Shown: positions 32,919-41,602 of the stretch, piece after piece | How positions within the stretch are numbered: the stretch's first letter is position 1 | How the letters are laid out: every line of letters begins with the position of its first letter | NCBI GenBank assembly: GCA_030430165.1 | Contig: JAUIGL010000048.1 | Coordinates: 1-49,072 of the forward strand | DNA length: 49,072 nt | Reading direction: 5' to 3' | Source: a bacterium | Lineage (GTDB): Bacteria; Desulfobacterota; Binatia; HRBIN30; CADEER01 | The notes under the pieces: model-generated | Seen by the model: only the letters and a program-made list of their open reading frames with translations | What the model was told of the DNA's origin: nothing | Database searches by the model: none | Program-made: the position numbers and the translations under genes

Positions 32919-33605
32919 GTGAGCCAGTCATTGACAATCCCCGCAGCCGATCGTGGATCGATTCGGCCGCCATTCCCGCCGCAACGCAGGTTCCACGAGT
33001 TCTGGCTGCCGATCCTGCGGCCGATCTATCGAAGACTGTTCGGCATGGAGAGTCGGGGACTCGACAACCTATTGCAGGATCGTCCGTTCATCCTCGCGTC
33101 GAACCACGTGTCGATGATGGATTGGTCGTTCATCTGCTACTACTTCCCGACCTTGATCCGCTTCGTCGTCCACCGTCAGTACTACGACCACCCGGTGCTC
33201 GGCATCGGCCTGCGTTTCAACGGCGCCATTCCGATTCGCACCGAGCGTCCCGACCCAGCAGCGATCAAGTACGCTCTCGACGTGCTCGCCCACGAACCGA
33301 TCGTCGTCTTCCCGGAAGGCGGCATCTCACCCGACGGCAGGCCCACCCGCGGACATCCGGGGATCATCGCCCTCGCCTCGATGGCGCGGGCGCCGCTGAT
33401 TCCGGTCGCAATCGAGGGAGCGCATCGCGTATTGCCACGCGACAAACGAGTCCCGCGCCCCGGACCAGTTCGGCTGCACTTTGGCGCCGCGCTGCCTCCG
33501 CCGCCGCAGGGTTCGCGGCTCGAGCAGAAGGCGATGGCACAGCGGCTCATGCAGCACATCGGTCAGCTACTCGACGGGGACTCCGCGCCGGCTCCTCCGT
33601 GGTAG
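32919..33605 (+). CDS. 1-acyl-sn-glycerol-3-phosphate acyltransferase-like (PlsC family)
   Basis: A 228-residue acyltransferase. The catalytic HxxxxD motif is NHVSMMDW (His63, Asp68). The acceptor-binding motif is FPEGGIS, with a further GAIPIRTERPD block and APLIPVAIEGAH near the end. It transfers an acyl chain to lysophospholipid or a related acceptor on the inner membrane. GTG 32919 is the likely start, though the ribosome-binding site is weak. The desaturase gene follows after 21 bp on the same strand, so the pair likely acts together in making or editing membrane lipids. The family also has members acylating other acceptors such as ornithine lipids, so the acceptor is open. Confidence 0.88.
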   Translation: MSQSLTIPAADRGSIRPPFPPQRRFHEFWLPILRPIYRRLFGMESRGLDNLLQDRPFILASNHVSMMDWSFICYYFPTLIRFVVHRQYYDHPVLGIGLRFNGAIPIRTERPDPAAIKYALDVLAHEPIVVFPEGGISPDGRPTRGHPGIIALASMARAPLIPVAIEGAHRVLPRDKRVPRPGPVRLHFGAALPPPPQGSRLEQKAMAQRLMQHIGQLLDGDSAPAPPW

Positions 33606-33626
33606 GCGAGCGGTCGGGCGTCGAGC

Positions 33627-34712
33627 ATGCAGAACACCGCCGTACGAGATGAGGCCCCACCCGCGGCCGGCCCACGCGCGCGCGTGGCGCAGCTCGGCAA
33701 CGCAATCCCTACGTCGTGCTACGACAACCCGACCTCGCTCGGCCTGGCGATCTTCGCACGCGACGCCGCGATATACTTCGCTGCCCTTGCGCTGCTGATC
33801 CAGACTACGTCGCTCTGTTGGGCGGTGGTCGGCTGGATCGTCGCCGCCAACGCGATCAGCGCCCTGTTCGTGCTCGGCCACGACGCGGCGCACGGCGCCC
33901 TATTCCGCAGCCGGGCCCTCAACTACCTCGTCGGTCAGCTGGCGATGCTTCCCAGCCTGCACGCCTTCAGCGTCTGGGCCTACGGCCACAACCGGATTCA
34001 TCACGCCTTCTCGTGCTGCCGCGACCTCGACTTCGTGTGGCACCCCAATTCTCCCGCGGAGTTCGCCGGCATGTCGGGCTGGCGGCGCTGGCGGCATCGC
34101 CTCGAGTGGTCCGCCTTCGGGGCGGGTATCTACTACGCGCGCGCAATGTGGTGGGGGAAGATCGTTCGCGGCGCACCGCCGCGAGGAATGGGCGGAAGCT
34201 TTCTTCGCGACCGCACCATCGTCGCCGGCTTCGCGTTGGTCTTCGGCGGAGTGATGGCCGCCATCGGGTGGCGCATCGAGCCGACCCTCCAAGGCTCGGC
34301 CTGGATGGTCGGCAAGACCTTCGTGCTGCCGTGGTTGCTGTGGAACGCGATGATCGGATGGGCGATCTACATCCAGCACATTCACCCGCACATCGCGTGG
34401 ATGGAACGACGGCAATGGAACCGGGAGAAAGGCTGGGTCGAGGGCACCACCAACTATCAGGTGCCGAAGGTCGTCAACCTGATCTGGCACAACATCTTCG
34501 ACCACACCGCGCATCATCTCGACCCGCGGATCCCGTTCTACCGCCTGCCGGCGGCAACTGCCGCACTGCGTTGCGCCCGCGGCGAGCTGACCGAGCTCGC
34601 TCCATACCGCTTGCGCGACTACGTCGAGGTCACCCGGCGCTGCAAGCTGTTCGATTTCGACCGCGGGGTCTGGGTCGACTACACCGGACGACCCGCCGTC
34701 GAGTCGAGCTGA
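33627..34712 (+). CDS. Membrane fatty acid desaturase/hydroxylase
   Basis: A 361-residue integral-membrane di-iron enzyme. All three histidine boxes are present: HDAAH (residues 85-89), HNRIHH (121-126) and HTAHH near residue 300, with membrane helices between them (for example WAVVGWIVAANAISALFVLG). The family introduces double bonds in acyl chains using O2 and electrons from ferredoxin or cytochrome b5. The spacing and the GHNRIHHAFSCCRDLDFVWHP region fit bacterial acyl-lipid desaturases, and hydroxylase or ketolase activity cannot be excluded. Second gene of a pair with the acyltransferase. A hairpin six bases after the stop probably ends the transcript. Confidence 0.9.
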   Translation: MQNTAVRDEAPPAAGPRARVAQLGNAIPTSCYDNPTSLGLAIFARDAAIYFAALALLIQTTSLCWAVVGWIVAANAISALFVLGHDAAHGALFRSRALNYLVGQLAMLPSLHAFSVWAYGHNRIHHAFSCCRDLDFVWHPNSPAEFAGMSGWRRWRHRLEWSAFGAGIYYARAMWWGKIVRGAPPRGMGGSFLRDRTIVAGFALVFGGVMAAIGWRIEPTLQGSAWMVGKTFVLPWLLWNAMIGWAIYIQHIHPHIAWMERRQWNREKGWVEGTTNYQVPKVVNLIWHNIFDHTAHHLDPRIPFYRLPAATAALRCARGELTELAPYRLRDYVEVTRRCKLFDFDRGVWVDYTGRPAVESS

Positions 34713-34717
34713 AGCGC

Positions 34718-34745
34718 GCGGGGCCCGGCCGAAGCCGGACCCCGC
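34718..34745. terminator. Bidirectional hairpin between desaturase and cytochrome genes
   Basis: GCGGGG-C-CCGGC (34718-34729) pairs with GCCGG-A-CCCCGC (34734-34745): 11 bp with one mismatch and a CGAA loop. It lies between two converging stop codons. No T run; strong stem. Confidence 0.65.
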
Positions 34746-34757
34746 AATTCGCTCAGC

Positions 34758-37700
34758 TCACTTGCACTTCAGGGTCTTGTTGCCGGTGCCGCGCAGCTCG
34801 CAGCTCGGATCAGGCCCGGTGCTCGGATTGAAGTCGATCGTGGCGCACTGGTCGGCGTCGATCTGAGGCGTACCGCCGAGGATCACGACGAGATCGAGGT
34901 CTTCCTGCATGACCTGGAAGTTGTCGTTCTTCCCCTTGACGACGACCTTGAACAATCCAGGCGTCTTGTTCGAGCGATCCTTGACCACCACCTTGCTGAT
35001 TCCCAGTCCGAGAGCATCGTTGCGGTCCTTGAACACCCAGCGAGTGCCTGCCTTGTTGACGCGCCAGCCGGGGTTGCCACCGCCTGGTGACGCACCCGCG
35101 GGAATCACACGCGACGACAGCGGATTTCCGGTGCTCGTCTCGAGGATCTGGAAGGTGAAACCGTTGGCCACCGGATCGATCGCCGGGCTGAAGTTGGTGA
35201 GCACGAACTCGCCCTTGATCCGGAGCCGTTCGTCGCCAGCCGGGTTGTCGTTGCGAGTCACCTTCAGCCGCGCCTTCGAGATGGTGATGCCGGAATCGCA
35301 CGCCGACGGGTCGGGAGTCGGCGTCGCCGTCGGCACCGCCGTGGCAGTAGCCGAGCCGGCCGGTGTTGCGGTCGGCGTGAACGTCGCGGTAGCCGAGCCA
35401 GCCGGAGTTGCGGTGGGGGTGAACGTCGCCGTCGCGGTGGGAGTAAACGTCGCGGTCGACGTACCAGCCGGCGTCGCCGTCGGAGTGAAGGTGTCGGTCG
35501 GGGTCGCCGTCGGACCGCCCGGGATGCTACCCGGATCGGCCGGATCGGAGCCGGCGTCGACCTCATCGGTGTCGAAGAAACCGTCCTCGTCGCGGTCGAG
35601 CGCCATGCGCTCGCCGCTACCCGGCGGGACACAGGTGTAGGTCAGCGACTGCCCGGGCGTATTCGCGAGAACACGAAGCTGGGCGTCGGTCAGATCGGGC
35701 TCGAGCGCCCGGTCCGTCTCGAACAAGTTGGTGTCGGGATTGTACAGCGCACCGCGCGACTCACCGGCGATCGTTCCTTTGACGACCAGCTCGCACTCCT
35801 TGACGGTGCCCATGCCGACCAGCGGGAAATTCGCCTCGGCGCGGGCGATCAGCAGATCGATACGCCCACCGACCGTGGCGCCGTTGGTGTCGTCCAGGGT
35901 GATCTGCTGGCCGACGATCGGCGCGAAGGTCGTGTCGAAGGCCAGGGTCAGTTGCTCGAGCTGCTGCGCCTCGAGCACGCTGATCGAGAACGGACCGCCA
36001 TCGAGGAAGTTGAATACGGTATCGACCGCGCCGTCGTGCAGGTAGCCGAAGCCGCGCACCTGAGGTCCGAACGAGCTGAACATACCGATCTTCTGGTAGG
36101 CGTTGCGCAGGTGGGCGATCTTGAACTCTTGCGGTTCGCCCTCGATCGACGAGAATCCGTCGCCGCCGAAGAAACCGCTCGCCTGATCCAGCGCGTGGCA
36201 GCCATCGCAGTTCTGCACCGCGTCGGTGATGCGTCCGTTGTAGAGCGAGAGCGCGGCCGACTGGTCGGGAGTGAGCGAGTTGTCGAGCGCGCGAATCGGG
36301 TTCGGCGGATAGGTCACGTCGAGAATGAAGTTGGCGAAGGCCAGCATGTCCGCCGGCGGGATCGTGTCGTTCGGCGGATCGCCGAGTCCGACCAGGCCAC
36401 CGAACGCAGGGTTGAACTTGAGGAAGCCCTCGACCTCGTCGAGCGGGTCGCCGCCCGGATCGTTGCCGCCGGTGCGATCGCCGCGCCAGTGCATCGGGCC
36501 GTGGTTCGCCATACCGCGCAGGCTCTGCGTCGTCATCGGTCCTTTCATCGAGTGAAAGTCGCCGCCGCTGCCGACCCGGAACGGGTTCGGGTTGTTGAGT
36601 GGCTCGTCGTCCGGATTGCCGAGGTCCCACGCCAAACTGTCGAAGTCACCGAAGACGTGGCACGACGAGCACGAAGCCTCGCCGTTCGACGAGGTGTTGA
36701 AGGCGTCGTAGAGAATCGGGCGACCGTCGACGATGTTCGCCGGCTCGGGATTGTAGACCGGAACGTGGTCGACTTCGGTCTCGCCAATCGTATCGATTAC
36801 CGAGATCGAATTGTCGAAGCGGGTCAGAACGTAGAGGCGGTCGTTGGCCTCGTCGAGCACCAAGCCGCTCGGGCCGCCACCGCTCACCGCGATGTGGTCG
36901 GCCGACGACGGCGTGAAGGTGTCGTTCTCGAGCTGGGTGGTGTCGAAGATACCGACCTTGCTCGACCCAAAGGCGGCGACGTAGAGGGTCGAGCCGTCCG
37001 CCGTGACCACCATCTCGACCGGAGTCGCCAAGCTGTCGTCCTTGACGCCGGCGGGGCTGGGATGGACCGCATAATTGATGTGCTTGTTCAGGTGACGCGG
37101 GGTCACGTCGCCGGTCGAATTGTCGAGGATGGTGATCCGCGCCTCGTGAAGGTGGCCGCGAACCGTTGCCGGCTCGCCCGGCGGCTTGAACCCGGCTGCG
37201 AAGATTCCGGGGCCCTCGAAGCGAACCTCGTTGGGCGCTTCGGTGTTGGACACGTAAACGTCCCCCGTCGAAGGATTGGTGACGAGGTTGAAGTTGATCG
37301 TACCGACGCTGGCGAAGGTGTCGGTCACCGCGCCGGTGGCCGTCGAAATCTCGAAAACGTCGAGGTCGGGAAGCGAGAACGGCACCGGCCAGGAGCGGTC
37401 GAGCTCATCCTCCCAGTTTCCCGTCGCCGGATTGAACTTGACGATCAGACCAGTCTCCGGTGCCGGGTTGAAGTCGCTGTCGGTATTCGGAGCGGGAAGC
37501 CCGCCGGGCATCGTTGCACCGTTGAAGATGCAGGTGCCGGCGCCCGCGCCGCCGTTGCAGACGGCGCCTTCGAAGATGGCCGTGGTTTGGTTTCCGGAGT
37601 GGAAGATACCGGCGAAGACCGTGTTGCCGTCGTTGCTCACGGTGAGGCCGCGCGGAGTGTCGCCGAACAGCTCGACTACCGAGATCGGATTGCCCTCGAG

Positions 37701-38237
37701 GTTGACGCCCAGGTTGTTGGGATCGAACAACCACACCAGCGCGCGGCCGATGCTCGGCGTCGTCAGCAAGGGATCGACCGCGTCCGAGGAGTGGTTCTCA
37801 CTGTTCTGTCCACGGCGCGCCGTGGTAATCGCGATCCGCTCGCCGACCGTCCCGTTGGCGATCACGATGTCGCGTGGCTCGTCCCCGACCAACAGCGTGC
37901 GAACTACACGCGGCGGGGAGGTGCCGACGTCGACGATGCTGACGCTGTCGGAGAGATGGTTGACCACCCACACTTCGGTGTTCGAACGTGCCGCGACCGC
38001 GACCGGCTCCATTCCAACCGGCACGGACGCCGCGTGCGTCACCGTTCCTCCGCCCACATTGAAGATCTCCAGGCGGTTGTCCGGCGTGTTCACAGCGAAC
38101 AGCCGAGATCCGTCCGGCGACAACGCCAGTGGCCGGGTCTGGCCGCTCTCGAACGCAACGAACGATGCAGAAGCCATCGACGCGAGCCCCAGAGACAACA
38201 CGAGGCAAAGAGCGACCCGCACAGGTAGGTACCTCAT
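34758..38237 (-). CDS. Secreted YVTN-type beta-propeller / di-haem cytochrome protein with Thr/Pro linker and C-terminal domain
   Basis: An 1159-residue exported protein. A signal peptide (MRYLPVRVALCLVLSLGLAS) precedes an irregular beta-propeller with YVTN-like repeats (TRPLALSPDGSRLFAVNTPD, RLYVLTRFDNSISVIDT). Two haem c motifs follow: CSSCH (Cys523-His527) and CDGCH (Cys677-His681), in a cytochrome c peroxidase/MauG-like region (HGPMHWRGDRTGG, FKIAHLRNAYQKIGMF). A calcium-binding-type DRDEDGFFDTDEVDAGSD segment comes next, then about 80 residues of Thr/Ala/Pro repeats (TATFTPTATPAGSATATF) and a final ~170-residue Cys-flanked domain. The ATG at 38237 has GGGG eight bases upstream; an in-frame TTG lies two codons earlier. 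Probably a periplasmic or surface redox protein; the electron donor and substrate are unknown. Confidence 0.85.
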   Translation of the reverse strand: MRYLPVRVALCLVLSLGLASMASASFVAFESGQTRPLALSPDGSRLFAVNTPDNRLEIFNVGGGTVTHAASVPVGMEPVAVAARSNTEVWVVNHLSDSVSIVDVGTSPPRVVRTLLVGDEPRDIVIANGTVGERIAITTARRGQNSENHSSDAVDPLLTTPSIGRALVWLFDPNNLGVNLEGNPISVVELFGDTPRGLTVSNDGNTVFAGIFHSGNQTTAIFEGAVCNGGAGAGTCIFNGATMPGGLPAPNTDSDFNPAPETGLIVKFNPATGNWEDELDRSWPVPFSLPDLDVFEISTATGAVTDTFASVGTINFNLVTNPSTGDVYVSNTEAPNEVRFEGPGIFAAGFKPPGEPATVRGHLHEARITILDNSTGDVTPRHLNKHINYAVHPSPAGVKDDSLATPVEMVVTADGSTLYVAAFGSSKVGIFDTTQLENDTFTPSSADHIAVSGGGPSGLVLDEANDRLYVLTRFDNSISVIDTIGETEVDHVPVYNPEPANIVDGRPILYDAFNTSSNGEASCSSCHVFGDFDSLAWDLGNPDDEPLNNPNPFRVGSGGDFHSMKGPMTTQSLRGMANHGPMHWRGDRTGGNDPGGDPLDEVEGFLKFNPAFGGLVGLGDPPNDTIPPADMLAFANFILDVTYPPNPIRALDNSLTPDQSAALSLYNGRITDAVQNCDGCHALDQASGFFGGDGFSSIEGEPQEFKIAHLRNAYQKIGMFSSFGPQVRGFGYLHDGAVDTVFNFLDGGPFSISVLEAQQLEQLTLAFDTTFAPIVGQQITLDDTNGATVGGRIDLLIARAEANFPLVGMGTVKECELVVKGTIAGESRGALYNPDTNLFETDRALEPDLTDAQLRVLANTPGQSLTYTCVPPGSGERMALDRDEDGFFDTDEVDAGSDPADPGSIPGGPTATPTDTFTPTATPAGTSTATFTPTATATFTPTATPAGSATATFTPTATPAGSATATAVPTATPTPDPSACDSGITISKARLKVTRNDNPAGDERLRIKGEFVLTNFSPAIDPVANGFTFQILETSTGNPLSSRVIPAGASPGGGNPGWRVNKAGTRWVFKDRNDALGLGISKVVVKDRSNKTPGLFKVVVKGKNDNFQVMQEDLDLVVILGGTPQIDADQCATIDFNPSTGPDPSCELRGTGNKTLKCK

Positions 38238-38398
38238 ACACAAATCCCCTTCATTTAGACTGCCGTAAGAACCCCTAAGGGAAACCCCTTACCATTACGA
38301 ATACCCCCTAGTACAAGTAGATCTTCTACTAGACGAGAAAGGCCCGCTAATGTTTTTTGGGCCATTTTGCCCATTTGTGCTCCCGGCGGGCCCGGGGT
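38238..38398. promoter_or_regulatory. Divergent promoter region of the cytochrome (-) and holA (+) genes
   Basis: A 161-bp gap, AT-richer than its surroundings. It holds a direct repeat of AACCCCT (in CCTAAGGG and CCTTACC contexts) around 38270-38295. It also holds an imperfect 25-bp dyad at 38308-38332 (CTAGTA...TACTAG) with AGATCT near its centre, a plausible operator. No convincing -35/-10 pair was identified. Confidence 0.4.
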
Positions 38399-39772
38399 AT
38401 GGATTTTTGCACCGTGGCCGAGTCCGCAAAGCGCGCAAATCCCAAGGCAATTCTTCGCGATGCGAAGAAAAAGCCCGCCTCCGTATATCTTCTGACGGGC
38501 GAGCAGGATCAGTGCGAGTCGCTGGCACGGGAGCTGATCGACGTCCTCGTGCCGGAGAACAAACGCAGCGTTCACCTCGAGGTCTACGAAGGCCGCAATA
38601 CACCGCTGTCGACCGTGCTCGACAGTTGTCGCACTCTCGGTTTGTTCGGCGGCGGCAAGGTGGTTTGGCTGCGCGAGCCCGCCTTTCTCTCCTCGACCGA
38701 GAAACGTCCGGAAATCACGGATGCGATGATGTCCGCCTGGGCCGCGGAGCGGCGCAAACAAGCATCCGAGAAGCTGCTTCTGCTCGCCGCCCTGGCGGGC
38801 TGGTCACAACAAGATCTCGACTCCGCCGACTTCTCCAACCTCCCCAAGACGAAGGCGAAGTCCCTGCTCGGGCGCGAGATGAGCGGAGACGACGCGGCCA
38901 TCCTCAGCGCGATCCAAAGCTATGTCGCGGAGACGGGGCTCAGCGTCGCTTCGCAACAAGACGACGGCGCGATGCTCGAGAGCTTCCTGTCCTCCGAGGC
39001 CGGCGGCGACTCCATCCTCATCCTTACCGCCTCGGCCGCCGATCGCCGCAAACGGATCTTCAAACAGATCCAGAAGGTCGGCGTCGTCGCGGAGCTGAAA
39101 GTCGACCGCGAACGCAGCGGAGCGATGACCCGCGAAGCGGTCGAGCAGCTGATCGACGACACGCTCGGTCTGTACGGCAAGCGGCTCGGCGCTCGCGGAC
39201 GGCAGATCGTCGTGAAGCGAGCCGGACCCGATCCGACCCAGCTCAAGCACGAGCTCGAGAAACTCTGTCTCTACGCCGGTGACGACGAGTCGGTATCCGA
39301 CGACGATACGGCGGCGCTGATGCGCGATCTGGGCGAGTCGTGGATCTTCGACTTCACCAGTGCGCTGGCGCAACGCAACGTCACGCAGTCGATCGCCCTG
39401 CTGCGCGGTCTGTTCGCTCAGGGCGAGCCGCCGCTGCGCCTCTTGGCGATGATGACCCGGGAGATTCGCATCCTGCTGGCCGCACGCGAGATCCTGTCGA
39501 CGACCTTGTCGCGCAGCTGGAACGACCGCACCACCTTCAACCGCTTCCGCGACCAGCTCCTGCCTCAAATTCCCGACGAGCAGAAGCAGTCGGTCGGCGG
39601 CATGCACCCCTACGTCCTCTACCTGGCGCTGCAGAATGCGTCGCGCACCAGTATGGCGAAGCTGCGGCGGGCACTGGTCGAGCTGCACGAGCTCGACATC
39701 GCCTTCAAGAGCTCGCGAACCGACCCGCAGATCCGGCTCGAGGCGTTCGTCATAGACCTGGCGGGGCGTTGA
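38399..39772 (+). CDS. holA: DNA polymerase III delta subunit
   Basis: A 457-residue clamp-loader subunit, longer than the usual ~340 residues. The N-terminal segment PKAILRDAKKKPASVYLLTGEQDQ is the degenerate AAA+ entry seen in HolA, lacking a true Walker A as expected. Middle blocks include SILILTASAADRRKRIFK, GARGRQIVVKRAGPDPTQLKHELEKLCLYAG and FDFTSALAQRN. The C-terminal collar has EPPLRLLAMMTREIRILL and ELDIAFKSSRTDPQIRLEAFVIDL, strong HolA signatures. The extra length is an insertion around residues 110-180 (RRKQASEKLL...LLGREMSGDD). HolA opens the sliding clamp during loading. ATG 38399 was chosen; the frame extends upstream only to a TTG in non-homologous sequence. Confidence 0.9.
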   Translation: MDFCTVAESAKRANPKAILRDAKKKPASVYLLTGEQDQCESLARELIDVLVPENKRSVHLEVYEGRNTPLSTVLDSCRTLGLFGGGKVVWLREPAFLSSTEKRPEITDAMMSAWAAERRKQASEKLLLLAALAGWSQQDLDSADFSNLPKTKAKSLLGREMSGDDAAILSAIQSYVAETGLSVASQQDDGAMLESFLSSEAGGDSILILTASAADRRKRIFKQIQKVGVVAELKVDRERSGAMTREAVEQLIDDTLGLYGKRLGARGRQIVVKRAGPDPTQLKHELEKLCLYAGDDESVSDDDTAALMRDLGESWIFDFTSALAQRNVTQSIALLRGLFAQGEPPLRLLAMMTREIRILLAAREILSTTLSRSWNDRTTFNRFRDQLLPQIPDEQKQSVGGMHPYVLYLALQNASRTSMAKLRRALVELHELDIAFKSSRTDPQIRLEAFVIDLAGR

Positions 39773-40417
39773 GTGAAACGACGTTGCCTATGGCTGTGCA
39801 TCGCCGCGCTGGTCGCCGCCGGCTGCTCCGCCCTGCGCCAGCCGCGGCAATTCGAGATGACCAGCGTCGATCGAGCCGCGGTCACGGTCGTTTCGCTCGC
39901 CGCCGATAGCATCGACCCGGTGGCGACCCTCGAAGCGATGCGCGTCGACCGCGGCCTACCGCTGTCCTTCTGGGCCGAAGACGTGCCCGCCAAGCTCGAG
40001 AAGTTCGTCCAGGATCATCCCTGCGGAAAGATCCTCACCGCCAGGGTAGCCGAGATCCCCGACCCGTCGCAGACGCCCTACCTGGTGCCGGAGACGGTGC
40101 TCGAGCTCGACGACACCGGCCGGCAAAGGACGAGCTGGCGCGTTCCGATCGACTCGATCGTGCATTCGATCCGCGGCAACACGATTCTCGTCACGCGGAC
40201 CTACACCACCAAGAAGGGCGCCGAAATCGCGGTCGGACTGGCGGTCGAGCCGAGCGGCGAGTTCACCGTGGTCGCGCCGGCCGACACCCTGATCGAACAG
40301 ATCCAGTGCCCCGAGCTGCCATCCTTCGGCCGCTCCAGCTACCTCCACTGCTGGCGCTTGCGCGATCCGGACTCCGGCGCGATTCGCCGGGTCGCCTACC
40401 AGATTCCCTGCAGCTAG
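39773..40417 (+). CDS. Lipoprotein of unknown function
   Basis: A 214-residue predicted lipoprotein. The signal peptide is MKRRCLWLCIAALVAAGCSA, with the lipobox LVAAGC and Cys18 as the acylation site. The mature part has alternating strands (HPCGKILTARVAEIPD, TVLELDD, NTILVTRTYTTKKGAEIAVGLAV) and cysteines near residues 84, 179 and 193 plus one close to the C terminus, possibly disulfide-linked. No family recognised. GTG 39773 abuts the holA TGA, so the gene is translationally linked to it. In E. coli holA sits next to lptE, which encodes an outer-membrane lipoprotein for LPS assembly, but here the order is reversed and no LptE signature is visible, so I do not assign that name. Confidence 0.7.
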   Translation: MKRRCLWLCIAALVAAGCSALRQPRQFEMTSVDRAAVTVVSLAADSIDPVATLEAMRVDRGLPLSFWAEDVPAKLEKFVQDHPCGKILTARVAEIPDPSQTPYLVPETVLELDDTGRQRTSWRVPIDSIVHSIRGNTILVTRTYTTKKGAEIAVGLAVEPSGEFTVVAPADTLIEQIQCPELPSFGRSSYLHCWRLRDPDSGAIRRVAYQIPCS

Positions 40418-40589
40418 CCCTACGCTGCGCGAGCCTCGCGGGGCGTACCCGCCGCGGGCCGTCGGCGAGGACGCAGCGCGCACCGGGGAATTTTCCCACT
40501 TTCTCTGCGCGGCACCGCCGGATAGGCTGTTTGTGCCGCAATCCGTACCCGCACCAAGGCGGGCGAATCGACGCGGCAGGACGATTTTC

Positions 40590-41570
40590 GTGAGTATCGA
40601 ACAAACCAGCTCCGCGATCGCGACCGCGGACGACGAGACCAGCTCGACCGACCGGCGATCCGCCAGGCGCGCGCAGAAGTTTCTGCGCCGCTGGTCTCTG
40701 GACGCGGTGACCACCTGGTTCCTCGGCCGCAACTGGCTGCCGACGGTCATCGCCGTGCTGCCTCTCGCCTCGCTCCGCTATCTCAAGCAGAACTGCATCC
40801 AATGGGCGGGATCGCTCGCCTACTACACCTTGCTCGGCCTGGTGCCGGTGCTGGCGGTCGTCTTCTCGGTGATGAAGGGAGCCGGCCTGCACCGCGAGCT
40901 GACCCCGTTCGTGATGAACACGATCAGCGCCGGATCCCCGGAGATGGCGAGCGAGATCGTCGAGTTCATCGACGCCACCAACGTTCGCGCGGTTTTCGTC
41001 TTCTCGCTGCTCGGCGCGTTCCTGGCGATGCTGGCGATCCTCGCCAACGCCGAGCTCTGCTTCAACTCGATCTGGGGTGGGATCGCCGGTCGATCGCTGC
41101 GCCGCAAGCTGAGCTCGTTCGCCAAGGTCGCGATCATCGCCCCGCTTCTCCTTCTCCTGGCGCTGGCCATCACCGCGATCCTGCGACCGGGCACGCACGT
41201 CTACGAGGTGCTCGATTCCTGGTACCTCGGACCGATCACGCTGACGCTGCTCCCCTTCGTGCCCTTCGGCTTGCTCTGGGGAAGCTTCACCCTGCTCTAC
41301 ACCGGCCTGCCCAATACGAAGGTTCGCAGGCGATCGGCGATCGTCGGCGCGGTCGTCGCGGGCAGCCTGTGGCAGGCGGCGCAATGGACCTACGTGACCT
41401 TCGTCATCGGCATGGTTCGCTACAGCGCCGTCTACGGCGCGCTGTGGCAGATTCCGATCCTCCTGGCGTGGATCTACATCGCGTGGAGCATCATTCTATT
41501 CGGCGCCCAGGTCTCGCGGGCTCACCAAGAAGCCGTCACCATCCTGAGAACCGCCGACGACGAGACCTGA
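40590..41570 (+). CDS. YihY/UPF0761 (BrkB-like) family inner-membrane protein
   Basis: A 326-residue membrane protein with about six TM helices. The family signature regions are QNCIQWAGSLAYYTLLGLVP near residue 75, FNSIWGGIAGRSLRRKL, and the C-terminal YSAVYGALWQIPILLAWIYIAWSIILFGAQV. Family members were once called ribonuclease BN by mistake; their true function is unknown. The start is taken as GTG 40590 (AGGA upstream). The earlier in-frame ATG at 40533 adds an Arg/Pro-rich stretch unlike the family. The histidine-kinase gene follows after 32 bp, so co-transcription is likely. Confidence 0.88.
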   Translation: MSIEQTSSAIATADDETSSTDRRSARRAQKFLRRWSLDAVTTWFLGRNWLPTVIAVLPLASLRYLKQNCIQWAGSLAYYTLLGLVPVLAVVFSVMKGAGLHRELTPFVMNTISAGSPEMASEIVEFIDATNVRAVFVFSLLGAFLAMLAILANAELCFNSIWGGIAGRSLRRKLSSFAKVAIIAPLLLLLALAITAILRPGTHVYEVLDSWYLGPITLTLLPFVPFGLLWGSFTLLYTGLPNTKVRRRSAIVGAVVAGSLWQAAQWTYVTFVIGMVRYSAVYGALWQIPILLAWIYIAWSIILFGAQVSRAHQEAVTILRTADDET

Positions 41571-41602
41571 GAGACCGAGCCGGCGCGGGAATAGGCTTGC
41601 CA

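Noticed and set aside
35310..35520. DNA-level tandem repeat or CRISPR-like array
   Set aside because: The repetition is the coding sequence of the Thr/Ala/Pro linker in the cytochrome protein, in frame, with variable codons and no spacers.
35952..38228. A 758-codon plus-strand frame antisense to the cytochrome/propeller gene
   Set aside because: The real gene has a signal peptide and haem motifs; the antisense frame has none.
39773..40417. Naming the lipoprotein after holA as LptE
   Set aside because: Gene order is reversed relative to lptE-holA and no LptE sequence signature is visible.
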